Source: an uncultured Treponema sp. (lineage in GTDB: Bacteria; Spirochaetota; Spirochaetia; Treponematales; Treponemataceae). Taken from it: 13,412 nt of DNA. The position numbers and the translations under genes were made by a program. Positions 9,201 through 13,412 of the stretch are shown piece by piece (positions within the stretch are counted from its first letter, which is position 1; each line of letters opens with the position of its first letter). Location of the stretch: positions 1 through 13,412 of the forward strand of contig CAKZZK010000005.1 in the NCBI GenBank assembly GCA_937885235.1. Direction: 5' to 3'. Under the pieces are notes generated by a model. It was not told the origin of the DNA. It saw only the letters and a list, made by a program, of their open reading frames with translations, and did not search any database.

Positions 9201-9205
9201 AGTGA
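3275..9205 (+). CDS. Bacterial alpha-2-macroglobulin family protein (thioester type)
   Basis: This 1,976-residue secreted protein is a large protease-trapping protein of the bacterial A2M family, expected in the periplasm. Cleavage of a bait segment exposes a thioester that couples to the attacking protease. A signal peptide (residues 1-26, cleavage after VPA) lacks a lipobox. The N-terminal MG-type domain has the family pattern around QVQFSEPV and GVYRWYG. An MG2-like domain is seen at RGLYKPGETV (about 620). SYQPGEKAKI (about 1115) leads into the bait-containing region, and the A2M domain starts near 1248 (AFAPALVTDKKGK...VPDSLTAYR). The thioester motif YGCMEQ has Cys1482 and Gln1485, both intact. 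The helical thioester domain includes GGFPYWPDG, and a receptor-binding-like end contains YFPRGSQTVEFQFRA. The ATG at 3275 is preferred over GTG at 3269 because AAGGCGG lies just upstream. The usual partner, penicillin-binding protein 1C, is absent from both sides here. The family call is certain. Confidence 0.96.
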   Translation: MSKKTSCFSKFMILSAFAAAAATVPAETVAEKDFHVINMTPQNELPSQVKYPAIQVQFSEPVVALKELGKPSNSSDVLSITPPLKGVYRWYGTSILSFESSDEAIPQKEYTVTVNKDLRSVKGKQITGDLSFRFHTEELKITRIQPGYGEVLEKHTVNSDSVPPSIAEDIAVYFNAPVNAAVVKEGIRVFAGNSALPFEAAQEDKNIVRLSLQQRPPEDTDIRIVLAKGSMADRDCYPTSADREKKFHTLVKFAIKSINENPSWYANEYSNPITLYFTSPLKQDSEAELATHIKSSLGTAITADNLKLNEQLLIVYGLPVTYNTTYTLSVDSGVSDVYGRKLDKDYSYTITVPPARSYARFANSGFVELESQFPPAIVFEHQNIKAGSKYAVEPLTLADGSPSILKGASFSLDPAKIEQDKKIRERIDLSPYLQSVNGEYRGAVRFTSDIVYEYSWTDWRTKEKQTQQHNITNEQVIQVTNLGVTTRYAYNRAVVLVTDLKTGKAVPGATVSAFTVPVDASFADRLTGTLAASGSAKKGFPVYSTAVTNKDGIAELAFEPRQLKGIGYNEQFFFEAKTADDRVRFAPGSNFVRIIRSYASSGSSIATAEDPQMVALVFSDRGLYKPGETVTYRVIDRNLVNGEYKTVSGEEANYTVEFKDNSWRNSKTYYSDKGKLSANGGASGSFTIPSDLKPGTYQLYYTRTCNGNSVTQTCDIQVQFFEKLRFEAHASIPEGTYYRGDGITAEISANYLGGGSMSDSTFTARWTSEAASFRPVAKAYKDYRFGPVSGTYYGQKSLGNDKGALDADGKASTSQTTEEDFAGTPRTYRMEAQVVDSGNQAVSTSASVLVHPARFYLGISGSKNKNGFPKKGETLNFDYITLTPAEKAPAATDLPKGKEAKLTLQRENWKRVQHISENGYVYTDYEKEMITEEERTVPLPSGGKVLSLSVTPPEGGAYILRLETKDASDNPVITETTFYVTSSDWYWRNGDGQEIKLTPDKESYEVGDTAQIMFQSELPKGKYLLSVEREGIVSEKVLDVDAPTSVVNVKIEKDFVPVIYVALSSFSVRGEGDPAKRTSSADLDKPKSYFGVTALTVSSKAKRFDISIKTDKPSYQPGEKAKITLQATRDGKAVPGAEITFLAVDRGVLDLINYHVEDPVDYFYAQYRFPNYARGGDSRSLLIAQAQEVEEAEEEAVLYDTGSTASVRMFKSMAVNGAAMDDMEAPVAAMGVTTDDDSEADMKVRKNFASTAAFAPALVTDKKGKVTYTFTVPDSLTAYRLTAVGMQGDTFALSEDEMQVAEPISVRPVLPRELRLDDKGELGVTISNIGKKSQKVTIDLALFEGIEKTGEVQDKNAVQKLPGKAAVIGKASKKISVGGQKTNALMFNVQALEPGWITVEFTVRSKEVNEKIVLPLQIEKPYIFETVTTTGSVREAGDGQEKIVLPGGAEDGRGSLYVQLDPTRLGVLREAVNYVFHYPYGCMEQRSAAVLPLVAFGDYIKVFGLNSEVKYPKGVAEQEIRSWAPVQRSDGGFPYWPDGSESSAYVSMRIAEIIALAEQNGVPVGKINKAKLASYLVREADKMSGSASGSSAWGLYYAAYAYYAAQRIGGTVSEAVLSDIVSAENADVEALALCGLCYLNMGKREQAQEVAQMLRRFTRLTTRGIDITPKSGRHYWCFFNGDAESYALFLQLFTQLYTEDDINQHLVWELLKLQKARKGYWQSTALTSRVLIALNDYIKSNRLESLNFTAEVLLNGRKLLDGSFSGVAAEAVEKELDFGDKALADMPKDKELDLSFAKQGSGALYYTASMRYAIPAAKQEARDEGICIYTEIFDVETGKEVTGSKLEAGKTYREKVHISSVIDNEYVALRAPVPAGCEILNSAFVTTGTLQPSPEEEAQKKANPWYWNRNAGLSYKGIYDAEVQYFWNYFPRGSQTVEFQFRATRKGEYGTPCTTAECMYEEEIFGRSDGKVWTIE
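6836..7000 (+). other. Bait-like variable segment of the macroglobulin, acidic and methionine-rich
   Basis: Residues 1188-1242 lie between the bait-region domain and the conserved A2M domain, where the family carries its protease-cleavable segment. The stretch opens with an acidic run (EVEEAEEEA) and contains six methionines in 34 residues (1209, 1213, 1220, 1223, 1230, 1242). Ala, Gly, Val and Asp fill most of the rest. Low complexity and lack of a recognisable fold fit an exposed, flexible bait. The exact limits are inferred. Confidence 0.6.
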
Positions 9206-9241
9206 TGTTGACGGAAACGAAAAGTTTCAAATAGCTTTATT

Positions 9242-9276
9242 ATCCCCTGCATAGTTTTGTGTGCAGGGGATTTTTT
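9242..9276. terminator. Strong intrinsic terminator between convergent genes
   Basis: A ten-base-pair stem (9242-9251 with 9262-9271, core CCCCTGCA/TGCAGGGG) with a ten-base loop is followed by a run of six T (9271-9276). It lies 36 bp past the macroglobulin stop and ends that transcript. The TAA stop of the convergent minus-strand gene (9275-9277) overlaps the end of the T-run, so the same hairpin may also stop the opposite transcript, although the minus-strand T-run is poorer. Confidence 0.9.
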
Positions 9277-9859
9277 ATTTGCTTTTTGTGCCGACGTGCT
9301 TTAGCTTTACGCTGAACCTAAGCCCGTCCGAAATCACTTCGCCCACCGTTCCGACGTAGGTGATGTCGGAATCGTAGACGTATTTGTAGCCTAAAGATAA
9401 ATCCAGCAGGAAATTCTTCGGCAGCGAAAACTTGTAGCCCAAGTCTCCCGCCACAAAGAGCACCATGCCGCTCGGCTTGTCGGCAAAATAGCGCTCGATT
9501 TTTTCTTTTTCTCCCAGATAGGAGATATAATCAAAGCCGCCGCCCGCATCCACATACAGCCCGCGCAGCTGCGTGCTGAAAGGATACCACACACCGTAAA
9601 GCCCTGTGTCTACCGTGACGCAGAACAGGTCGTTGTAATCCGTGTTAAAGATGGAATGTCCGAAGTAGCCCTTGCCCGCGAGATGGGGAATGACCTGCCG
9701 CTCATACTGCACGCCGAAGCCCAGCCCGCCGTGGCTTGCCCCCCGCAGCAAGAGTCCAAAATCAAAAGAGAGGAGATGCTTGATGACGGGCTTTTCCGCT
9801 GCGGCGAGTGGCAGCAAGCAGGTGCAAAGCCACAGCAGCAGGCAGAAACGACGTTTCAC
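9275..9859 (-). CDS. Small secreted outer-membrane beta-barrel-like protein
   Basis: This 194-residue protein has a signal peptide of about 21 residues (basic KRR, then a hydrophobic core, then LAAA before EKPV). The mature part shows alternating polar and aromatic strands separated by short turns, with glycine-rich stretches (GGLGFGVQYE, LYVDAGGGFDYISY, LDLSLGYKYVYD). It ends in a strand-like LRFSVKLKHVG. This looks like a small eight-strand-type outer-membrane barrel as found in spirochaetes; no specific family is recognised. The GTG start is chosen because AAGGAGG lies six bases upstream (9866-9872); a longer reading from 9928 would put 23 extra residues before the signal peptide. Its GTG overlaps the TGA of the lysR-type gene by four bases, so the two are co-transcribed. 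Cysteines in the signal region leave lipoprotein processing possible but less likely. Confidence 0.75.
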   Translation of the reverse strand: MKRRFCLLLWLCTCLLPLAAAEKPVIKHLLSFDFGLLLRGASHGGLGFGVQYERQVIPHLAGKGYFGHSIFNTDYNDLFCVTVDTGLYGVWYPFSTQLRGLYVDAGGGFDYISYLGEKEKIERYFADKPSGMVLFVAGDLGYKFSLPKNFLLDLSLGYKYVYDSDITYVGTVGEVISDGLRFSVKLKHVGTKSK

Positions 9860-10719
9860 CGCTGTCCTCCTTGGAAATGCAGTGCAGAAAAAAGGGTGGC
9901 AAGCTCTTTTTGCTGTGCCTTTTTGCACACGCAGTAAAATGTAACGTCCACCTCTTCATCGCTGAGCGGAATTGCCACCTTGTTTTTGGGAATGACGAGT
10001 GGAGTTGCTGAAATGTTTGTGATGAATGATGGCAGTTCTGCCGTTTTAACTATCTCGCGCAGGGCGGTGATGTCGTTTTGTTCGAGGAATGTTGCATTGG
10101 GTATCTTCTCTTTGCAGAGCGAATACCAGAAGCCGATTTTGCTGTGGATAAGGATGTTCTCGCCCGCAAGGTCGGCAAGGCTGAGCAGCTCTCGCTTAGC
10201 CAGCCTATGAGATTTTGGCAGCAGCATGGAAAGCTTTTCGTGGAGGAATTCGGTGTTGAAGTAAGTTTCGGCGACAAGGGGGTGCGTTAAAATGATGACG
10301 TGGTAAGTGCCGTCGTCAAGCCCCTTTATCAGCACGTCATCGGTTTCCTTCAGGTCCGCGCTGACAGTCATACCTATGTAGAGCTGCGAAAGAACGGGCG
10401 TGAGCTCCCACATGGGAGCGGGGGCGATAGAACCATAAGAAAAGGTGTGGCTGCGGCGGTCTGCCTCCTGCACCGCGCGGATCATTTCGTTGTGTGCCGC
10501 CATCACTACTTGAGCGTGCTGTGCGGCAAGCTCGCCTAGCTTGTTAAAGCTTATGCGGTTCTTTGAGCGCTCAAAGAGCTTAACACCAAGCTCATTTTCC
10601 AGTTTCTGCATACTGCGGCTGAGCGCGGGCTGGGAGACGTGGAGCTCTTCGGCTACCTTTGAAAGCGTGCCGTACCGTGCGACTGCGGCAAGCTGTTCGA
10701 TGATGTAGGTTTCTATCAT
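9856..10719 (-). CDS. LysR-family transcriptional regulator
   Basis: This 287-residue protein has the standard LysR layout. An N-terminal winged helix-turn-helix (about residues 1-60) includes GTLSKVAEELHVSQPALSRS (17-36), followed by the linker-helix and wing part MQKLENELGVKLFERSKN. A two-lobed effector-binding domain fills the rest, and length is typical of the family (about 290-300). The ATG at 10719 gives the usual short lead-in to the helix-turn-helix but has no clear Shine-Dalgarno sequence. The gene is divergent from the aldo/keto reductase across a 143-bp spacer carrying a T-N11-A dyad, so it most likely controls that reductase and itself. Its stop overlaps the start of the barrel-like gene by four bases, making that protein part of the same transcript. 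The effector molecule cannot be read from the sequence. Confidence 0.95.
   Translation of the reverse strand: MIETYIIEQLAAVARYGTLSKVAEELHVSQPALSRSMQKLENELGVKLFERSKNRISFNKLGELAAQHAQVVMAAHNEMIRAVQEADRRSHTFSYGSIAPAPMWELTPVLSQLYIGMTVSADLKETDDVLIKGLDDGTYHVIILTHPLVAETYFNTEFLHEKLSMLLPKSHRLAKRELLSLADLAGENILIHSKIGFWYSLCKEKIPNATFLEQNDITALREIVKTAELPSFITNISATPLVIPKNKVAIPLSDEEVDVTFYCVCKKAQQKELATLFSALHFQGGQR
9866..9872 (-). promoter_or_regulatory. Ribosome binding site deciding a GTG start
   Basis: On the minus strand AAGGAGG stands six bases before GTG (9859-9857). It lies inside the last codons of the upstream regulator gene and supports the shorter, signal-peptide-leading start of the barrel-like protein. 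Confidence 0.8.
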
Positions 10720-10733
10720 ATTTTTATTCTAGC

Positions 10734-10747
10734 ATAGCTTTTGCTAT
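10734..10747. repeat. Short inverted repeat in the regulator's leader
   Basis: ATAGC and GCTAT flank a TTTT centre, 14 bases before the LysR start codon. It overlaps a TATGCT sequence on the minus strand that could be the regulator's -10 box. It may be a secondary binding site or chance in A/T-rich DNA. Confidence 0.3.
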
Positions 10748-10752
10748 TTATC

Positions 10753-10775
10753 CAGTATTCGTTTTCTTAATACTG
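10753..10775. promoter_or_regulatory. LysR-type operator (T-N11-A inverted repeat)
   Basis: CAGTATT and AATACTG are perfect inverted repeats separated by nine bases. The dyad contains the LysR-type T-N11-A core (T at 10758, A at 10770). It lies between the divergent regulator and reductase genes. Its centre (10764) is about 65 bp before the predicted start of transcription of the reductase gene, the classical position of the high-affinity recognition site of LysR activators. It also lies just upstream of the regulator's own start, which would allow autoregulation. Binding is inferred. Confidence 0.75.
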
Positions 10776-10791
10776 CCTTGCGAAAGTTTTA

Positions 10792-10822
10792 TTGTACAGC
10801 TGCCCGCCTGTTTTGCTATAAT
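10792..10822 (+). promoter_or_regulatory. Extended -10 promoter of the aldo/keto reductase gene
   Basis: A perfect TATAAT (10817-10822) is preceded by TGC, forming an extended -10 element. A TTGTAC -35-like box (10792-10797) sits 19 bp upstream, longer than the ideal 17. The extended -10 can compensate for the poor spacing, and an activator bound at the upstream dyad would help. Transcription is expected to start near 10829. Confidence 0.75.
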
Positions 10823-10862
10823 CATTGTGAAAATAACTGCTGAGGAGCAAAAGGAGTAAGAT

Positions 10863-11726
10863 ATGGATTTTGTGACTTTGAACAATGGCATAAAGATGCC
10901 GCAGGAAGGCTTCGGGGTTTTTCAGGTGCCTGACGGAAATGTGACAGAACAGGCTGTGATGGATGCTATTGACTCTGGCTACCGGCTCATCGATACCGCC
11001 GCGGCATATATGAACGAAGAGGCCGTAGGGCGCGCTATCGCAAAGAAAATAGCTGACGGCACGGTAAAGCGAGAGGACTTGTTCATCACGACAAAGCTCT
11101 GGGTTCAGGATGCCGGTTACGAGGCGACAAAAAAGGCGTTTGAGCTTTCGCTCAAAAAGCTGGGGCTGGACTATCTTGACCTCTACCTCATTCATCAGCC
11201 GATGGGCGACTATTACGGTAGCTGGCGCGCAATGGAAGAGCTGTACGGGGCGAAGAAAATCCGCGCGATAGGCGTAAGCAATATGTATCCGCATGTGCTC
11301 GCTGATTTCTGCGTCCATGTGAAGGTCATTCCTGCTGTGAACCAGGTGGAGCTGCATCCCTTCTTCCAGCAGGCGGACGCGCTTGCGACGATGAAGGAAT
11401 TCGGCGTTGTGCCAGAGGCGTGGGGTCCCTTTGCGGAAGGAAAGCACGGCATATTCAAAAATCCGCTCCTGCTCGACATTGCCGACAAGTACGGGAAGTC
11501 TGCCACCCAGGTGATTTTGCGCTGGAATGTACAGCGCGGCGTCGTCGTGATTCCAAAGTCAACGCACAAGGAGCGCATGGAGCAAAACATCGCAATCTGG
11601 GATTTTCAGCTTTCCGATGAGGATATGGCGCAGATTTCCCAGCTGGACATCGGCCACAGCGAGATTGTAAACCACTTTGACCCGAATTTTGTGAAATTCG
11701 TAAGCGGAATGAAGATTCACGAGTAA
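10863..11726 (+). CDS. Aldo/keto reductase, 2,5-diketo-gluconate reductase-like
   Basis: This 287-residue cytoplasmic enzyme reduces aldehydes or ketones to alcohols with NAD(P)H on a TIM barrel. The catalytic tetrad is complete: Asp44 in GYRLIDTA, Tyr49 in AAAY, Lys78 in FITTKLW and His111 in YLIHQP. Later family landmarks are IGVSNM, NQVELHP, the barrel strand around PEAWGPFAEG, and the cofactor-phosphate loop VVIPKSTHKER near the C-terminus. Length and motifs fit the AKR5-type group that holds 2,5-diketo-D-gluconate and methylglyoxal reductases. AAGGAG stands six bases before the ATG, behind an extended -10 promoter. The divergent LysR gene and the T-N11-A dyad suggest induction by a small molecule, perhaps the reactive carbonyl it removes. 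Family and catalytic competence are clear; the true substrate is unknown. Confidence 0.95.
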   Translation: MDFVTLNNGIKMPQEGFGVFQVPDGNVTEQAVMDAIDSGYRLIDTAAAYMNEEAVGRAIAKKIADGTVKREDLFITTKLWVQDAGYEATKKAFELSLKKLGLDYLDLYLIHQPMGDYYGSWRAMEELYGAKKIRAIGVSNMYPHVLADFCVHVKVIPAVNQVELHPFFQQADALATMKEFGVVPEAWGPFAEGKHGIFKNPLLLDIADKYGKSATQVILRWNVQRGVVVIPKSTHKERMEQNIAIWDFQLSDEDMAQISQLDIGHSEIVNHFDPNFVKFVSGMKIHE

Positions 11727-11792
11727 GGCTTGCAAGGGCTCATTCCACGGCGAGCGCGACAGAGTGAAAAACGCATCCTCCCCGCACTGATT

Positions 11793-12230
11793 TCAAAACA
11801 ATCCCGACACCACGCCGTTGTCGTCCACGTCTATGTTGAGCGCAGAGGGGAACTTGGGGAGACCCGGCATATCCATGATGTCTCCCGCAAAGGCGACTAC
11901 GAAGCCCGCGCCGCTGTAGAGCTGCACATCACGGACAGGGAAGACATAGCCGTGGGGGGCGCCCAGCAGGTTCTTGTCATGGCTGATTGAATTCTGCGTC
12001 TTTGCCATGCAGATGGGAAGGTTCCCGTAGCCCTGCTCCTGGTACTGGCGCAGCTTCTTGAGCGCCGCTCCCTCAAAGTCAACCGAGGCGGCATGGTAGA
12101 CCTTTGTCGCCAGAAGCCGGATTTTCTCCTCGAGGGAAACGTCCGGTGGATAGGCCGGCACAAAGGGCGTGGAATGGGAAGAAAGTTCCACCACGGCCCG
12201 GGCAAGCTCCTCGGCACCGGCGCCACCCTT
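11793..12230 (-). CDS. fhs: Formate-tetrahydrofolate ligase, C-terminal fragment cut at the junction
   Basis: The last 145 or so residues of formate-tetrahydrofolate ligase (usually about 555 residues) are present. The enzyme makes 10-formyl-tetrahydrofolate from formate, ATP and tetrahydrofolate. The fragment begins in KGGAGAEELARAVVEL and includes the highly conserved GYGNLPICMAKTQ, a GAGFVV strand, GDIMDMPGLPK and the usual ending NGVVSGLF. The ATP-binding N-terminal part with its P-loop is missing. The open reading frame continues to 12560, but those residues are the reverse reading of metY and do not belong to this protein. The end is therefore set by the assembly break, not a biological truncation that can be shown. 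It is convergent with the aldo/keto reductase, 66 bp away. None of its four Arg codons is AGG, matching the left piece. Confidence 0.9.
   Translation of the reverse strand, partial: KGGAGAEELARAVVELSSHSTPFVPAYPPDVSLEEKIRLLATKVYHAASVDFEGAALKKLRQYQEQGYGNLPICMAKTQNSISHDKNLLGAPHGYVFPVRDVQLYSGAGFVVAFAGDIMDMPGLPKFPSALNIDVDDNGVVSGLF
12210..12230. other. Chimeric junction between two genomes (probable misassembly)
   Basis: To the left, minus-strand codons read as formate-tetrahydrofolate ligase (KGGAGAEELA). To the right, plus-strand codons read as O-acetylhomoserine sulfhydrylase (LGTGATLSP). About 20 bases fit both proteins, and each gene is cut off there. Arginine codon use also changes: no AGG among eight Arg codons in the aldo/keto reductase, against 6 of 14 in metX. 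An overlap of this size resembles a short k-mer bridge in an assembly graph, but a real recombination cannot be excluded from sequence alone. Confidence 0.8.
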
Positions 12231-12692
12231 TCCCCGGTGAGCTGCTTCATCTTCCTGCAGGGCCTGGAAACCCTTTCCCTGCGCGTGGAGCGCCACACCC
12301 AGAACGCCTTGAAAGTGGCGGAATTCCTGAATATTCATCCGGCAGTGGCCTGGGTCCGCTATCCCGACCTCCCCGGAGACCCGGAGAATGAAAGGGCTAA
12401 GAAATACCTTCCGGACGGATCCTGCGGTGTTCTCGCCTTTGCTTTGAAAGGCGGCAGGGAGGTGGACAACCGGTTCATGGATTCCCTCAAGCTCGTTACG
12501 ATTGAAACCCATGTGGCAGACTGCTACACTTGCATCCTTCATCCGGCGTCCCACACCCATCGCCAGCTGACAGATGAACAGCTCCGCGAAGCAGGAATAG
12601 CTCCGGACCTGATGCGCCTGAGTGTAGGTCTTGAAGATCCCAGGGACATAATCGCAGACCTTGAAAGGTCCATAAACGAAGCTCTGAAATGA
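12210..12692 (+). CDS. metY: O-acetylhomoserine sulfhydrylase, C-terminal fragment
   Basis: About 160 C-terminal residues of a pyridoxal-phosphate enzyme of the Cys/Met metabolism family (full length about 430) are present. It converts O-acetylhomoserine and sulfide to homocysteine and acetate. Recognisable pieces are LGTGATLSP, FLQGLETLSLRVERH, the DSLKLV strand, ILHPASHTHRQLT and RLSVGLEDPRDIIADL, whose Arg binds the substrate carboxylate. The catalytic lysine and cofactor pocket lie in the missing N-terminal two thirds. The reading frame runs back to 12093, but those codons are antisense to the ligase fragment on the left. The stop TGA overlaps the metX ATG (ATGA), so the two are translationally coupled. 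Cystathionine gamma-synthase relatives are possible, but the metX neighbour favours MetY. AGG arginine codons match metX. Confidence 0.88.
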   Translation, partial: LGTGATLSPVSCFIFLQGLETLSLRVERHTQNALKVAEFLNIHPAVAWVRYPDLPGDPENERAKKYLPDGSCGVLAFALKGGREVDNRFMDSLKLVTIETHVADCYTCILHPASHTHRQLTDEQLREAGIAPDLMRLSVGLEDPRDIIADLERSINEALK

Positions 12693-13412
12693 TTCGCCAC
12701 AGTCTCAGGACAGGACCGTTTGACTTTGAGGCCGGCGGATCCCTCGAGCAGATCGAGATAGTCTATCACACTTCGCCCGTTAGGGATGGAAAGGTGATCT
12801 GGATCTGTCATGCCCTCACCGCCAACAGTGACGTTGAGGACTGGTGGCCCCAGCTTGTAGGTCCAGGAAAGCTCATTGACACGGAAAAATACTACGTAGT
12901 GTGCGTCAATGTGCCCGGATCGCCTTATGGCTCATCCGGACCTTCGTCCGTGGACCCTTCCACCGGTTCTCCTTATTATTTCAAGTTTCCCAGGATCACC
13001 ATCAGGGACATGGTCAAGGCCTCCATCCTCGTGAGGAAGGAACTTGGGATAGAATCGGTGGACCTGCTTATCGGGAGCTCGATAGGTGGCTTCCAGGCCA
13101 TCGAGTGGTCGGTCACGGAACCGGACGTGGTAAAGAACGCAGTCCTGATCGCCACTTCTCCCAGGGTCTCTCCCTGGTTCTCGGCTATGGCTGAGGCCCA
13201 GCGGATGGCCATCTCGGCTGACCAGACTTTCTTCGAGTGCAAGGACCTTCACGGAGGAGCGGACGGCCTCAAGTGCGCCCGTGCCCAGGGACTGATCTCC
13301 TATCGGAGTTACGAAGGTTACCGCCGCACCCAAGCCGAATACGATGACGACACCTTGTTCGCTGAACGGGCTGCGTCTTACGAACGCTACCAGGGAGAGA
13401 AACTCGTCAAGA
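12689..13412 (+). CDS. metX: Homoserine O-acetyltransferase, 5' part running off the window
   Basis: The first 241 residues of an alpha/beta-hydrolase-fold acyltransferase are present; the gene continues past the window end. It moves an acetyl group from acetyl-CoA to homoserine, the first committed step of methionine synthesis. The oxyanion-hole strand reads WICHALTANSD, with the conserved HALT. Further on come VNVPGSPYGSSGP, FPRITIRDMV and the nucleophile elbow IGSSIGGFQAIEW, whose central Ser is the acyl acceptor. The catalytic Asp and His lie beyond the window. The ATG overlaps the metY stop by four bases. HALTANSD followed by DWW is the pattern I associate with Bacteroidota enzymes. Six of its fourteen Arg codons are AGG, unlike the genes left of the junction. 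Succinyl rather than acetyl specificity cannot be ruled out. Confidence 0.93.
   Translation, partial: MIRHSLRTGPFDFEAGGSLEQIEIVYHTSPVRDGKVIWICHALTANSDVEDWWPQLVGPGKLIDTEKYYVVCVNVPGSPYGSSGPSSVDPSTGSPYYFKFPRITIRDMVKASILVRKELGIESVDLLIGSSIGGFQAIEWSVTEPDVVKNAVLIATSPRVSPWFSAMAEAQRMAISADQTFFECKDLHGGADGLKCARAQGLISYRSYEGYRRTQAEYDDDTLFAERAASYERYQGEKLVK

Noticed and set aside
12093..12209. Plus-strand codons that extend the metY frame upstream of the junction
   Set aside because: They are the reverse strand of formate-tetrahydrofolate ligase and show no similarity to MetY, so the metY fragment is taken to start near 12210.
12231..12560. Minus-strand codons that extend the ligase frame past the junction
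   Set aside because: They are antisense to conserved MetY sequence and do not resemble the ligase upstream of its KGG motif.
1..13412. tRNA, rRNA, CRISPR arrays, insertion sequences and attachment sites
   Set aside because: Looked for by eye and not seen; there are no spaced repeats, transposase motifs or cloverleaf-like segments in the short intergenic spaces.

Overview
The window holds two pieces of DNA that probably come from different organisms, joined near base 12,210-12,230. The left piece (1 to about 12,230) looks like a host-associated spirochaete, most likely Treponema-like. This is inferred from the mix of a very large secreted alpha-2-macroglobulin, a small outer-membrane beta-barrel protein and a lipoprotein with a loose lipobox; there is no rRNA or other marker to prove it. 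The right piece (about 12,210 to 13,412) carries methionine biosynthesis genes with a different codon style (many AGG arginine codons) and resembles Bacteroidota.

Layout of the left piece. A 72-residue copper-chaperone-like HMA protein (75-293) is followed by a tight three-gene operon: an alpha/beta-hydrolase-fold protein whose catalytic triad appears to be missing (384-1361), a U32-family (TrhP/YegQ-like) RNA-hydroxylation protein (1363-2808), and a small probable lipoprotein (2801-3202). A 72-bp spacer with a perfect 7-bp dyad precedes a 1,976-residue bacterial alpha-2-macroglobulin (3275-9205), which keeps the thioester CxEQ motif and has a methionine-rich bait-like segment. A strong hairpin terminator at 9242-9276 separates it from a convergent two-gene operon on the minus strand: a LysR-type regulator (9856-10719) whose stop overlaps the GTG start of a small beta-barrel-like protein (9275-9859). 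The regulator is divergent from an aldo/keto reductase (10863-11726). The 143-bp spacer between them contains an extended -10 promoter and a perfect T-N11-A inverted repeat centred about 65 bp upstream of the predicted transcription start, the classical LysR arrangement. The last gene of this piece is the 3' end of formate-tetrahydrofolate ligase, minus strand (11793 to about 12230).

Right piece. The C-terminal third of an O-acetylhomoserine sulfhydrylase (metY, about 12210-12692) overlaps the start of homoserine O-acetyltransferase (metX, from 12689), which runs off the window end. MetX acetylates homoserine and MetY replaces the acetate with sulfide, so the pair makes homocysteine.

At the junction, roughly 20 bp can be read as coding for either truncated gene, on opposite strands. 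That is most simply a misassembly or chimera, and gene content should not be linked across it. No tRNA, rRNA, CRISPR array, insertion sequence or attachment site was seen, and no gene-free stretch exceeds 300 bp. I did not find a convincing new system. The most interesting biology is the triad-less hydrolase, the LysR/aldo-keto reductase control region and the bait segment of the macroglobulin.
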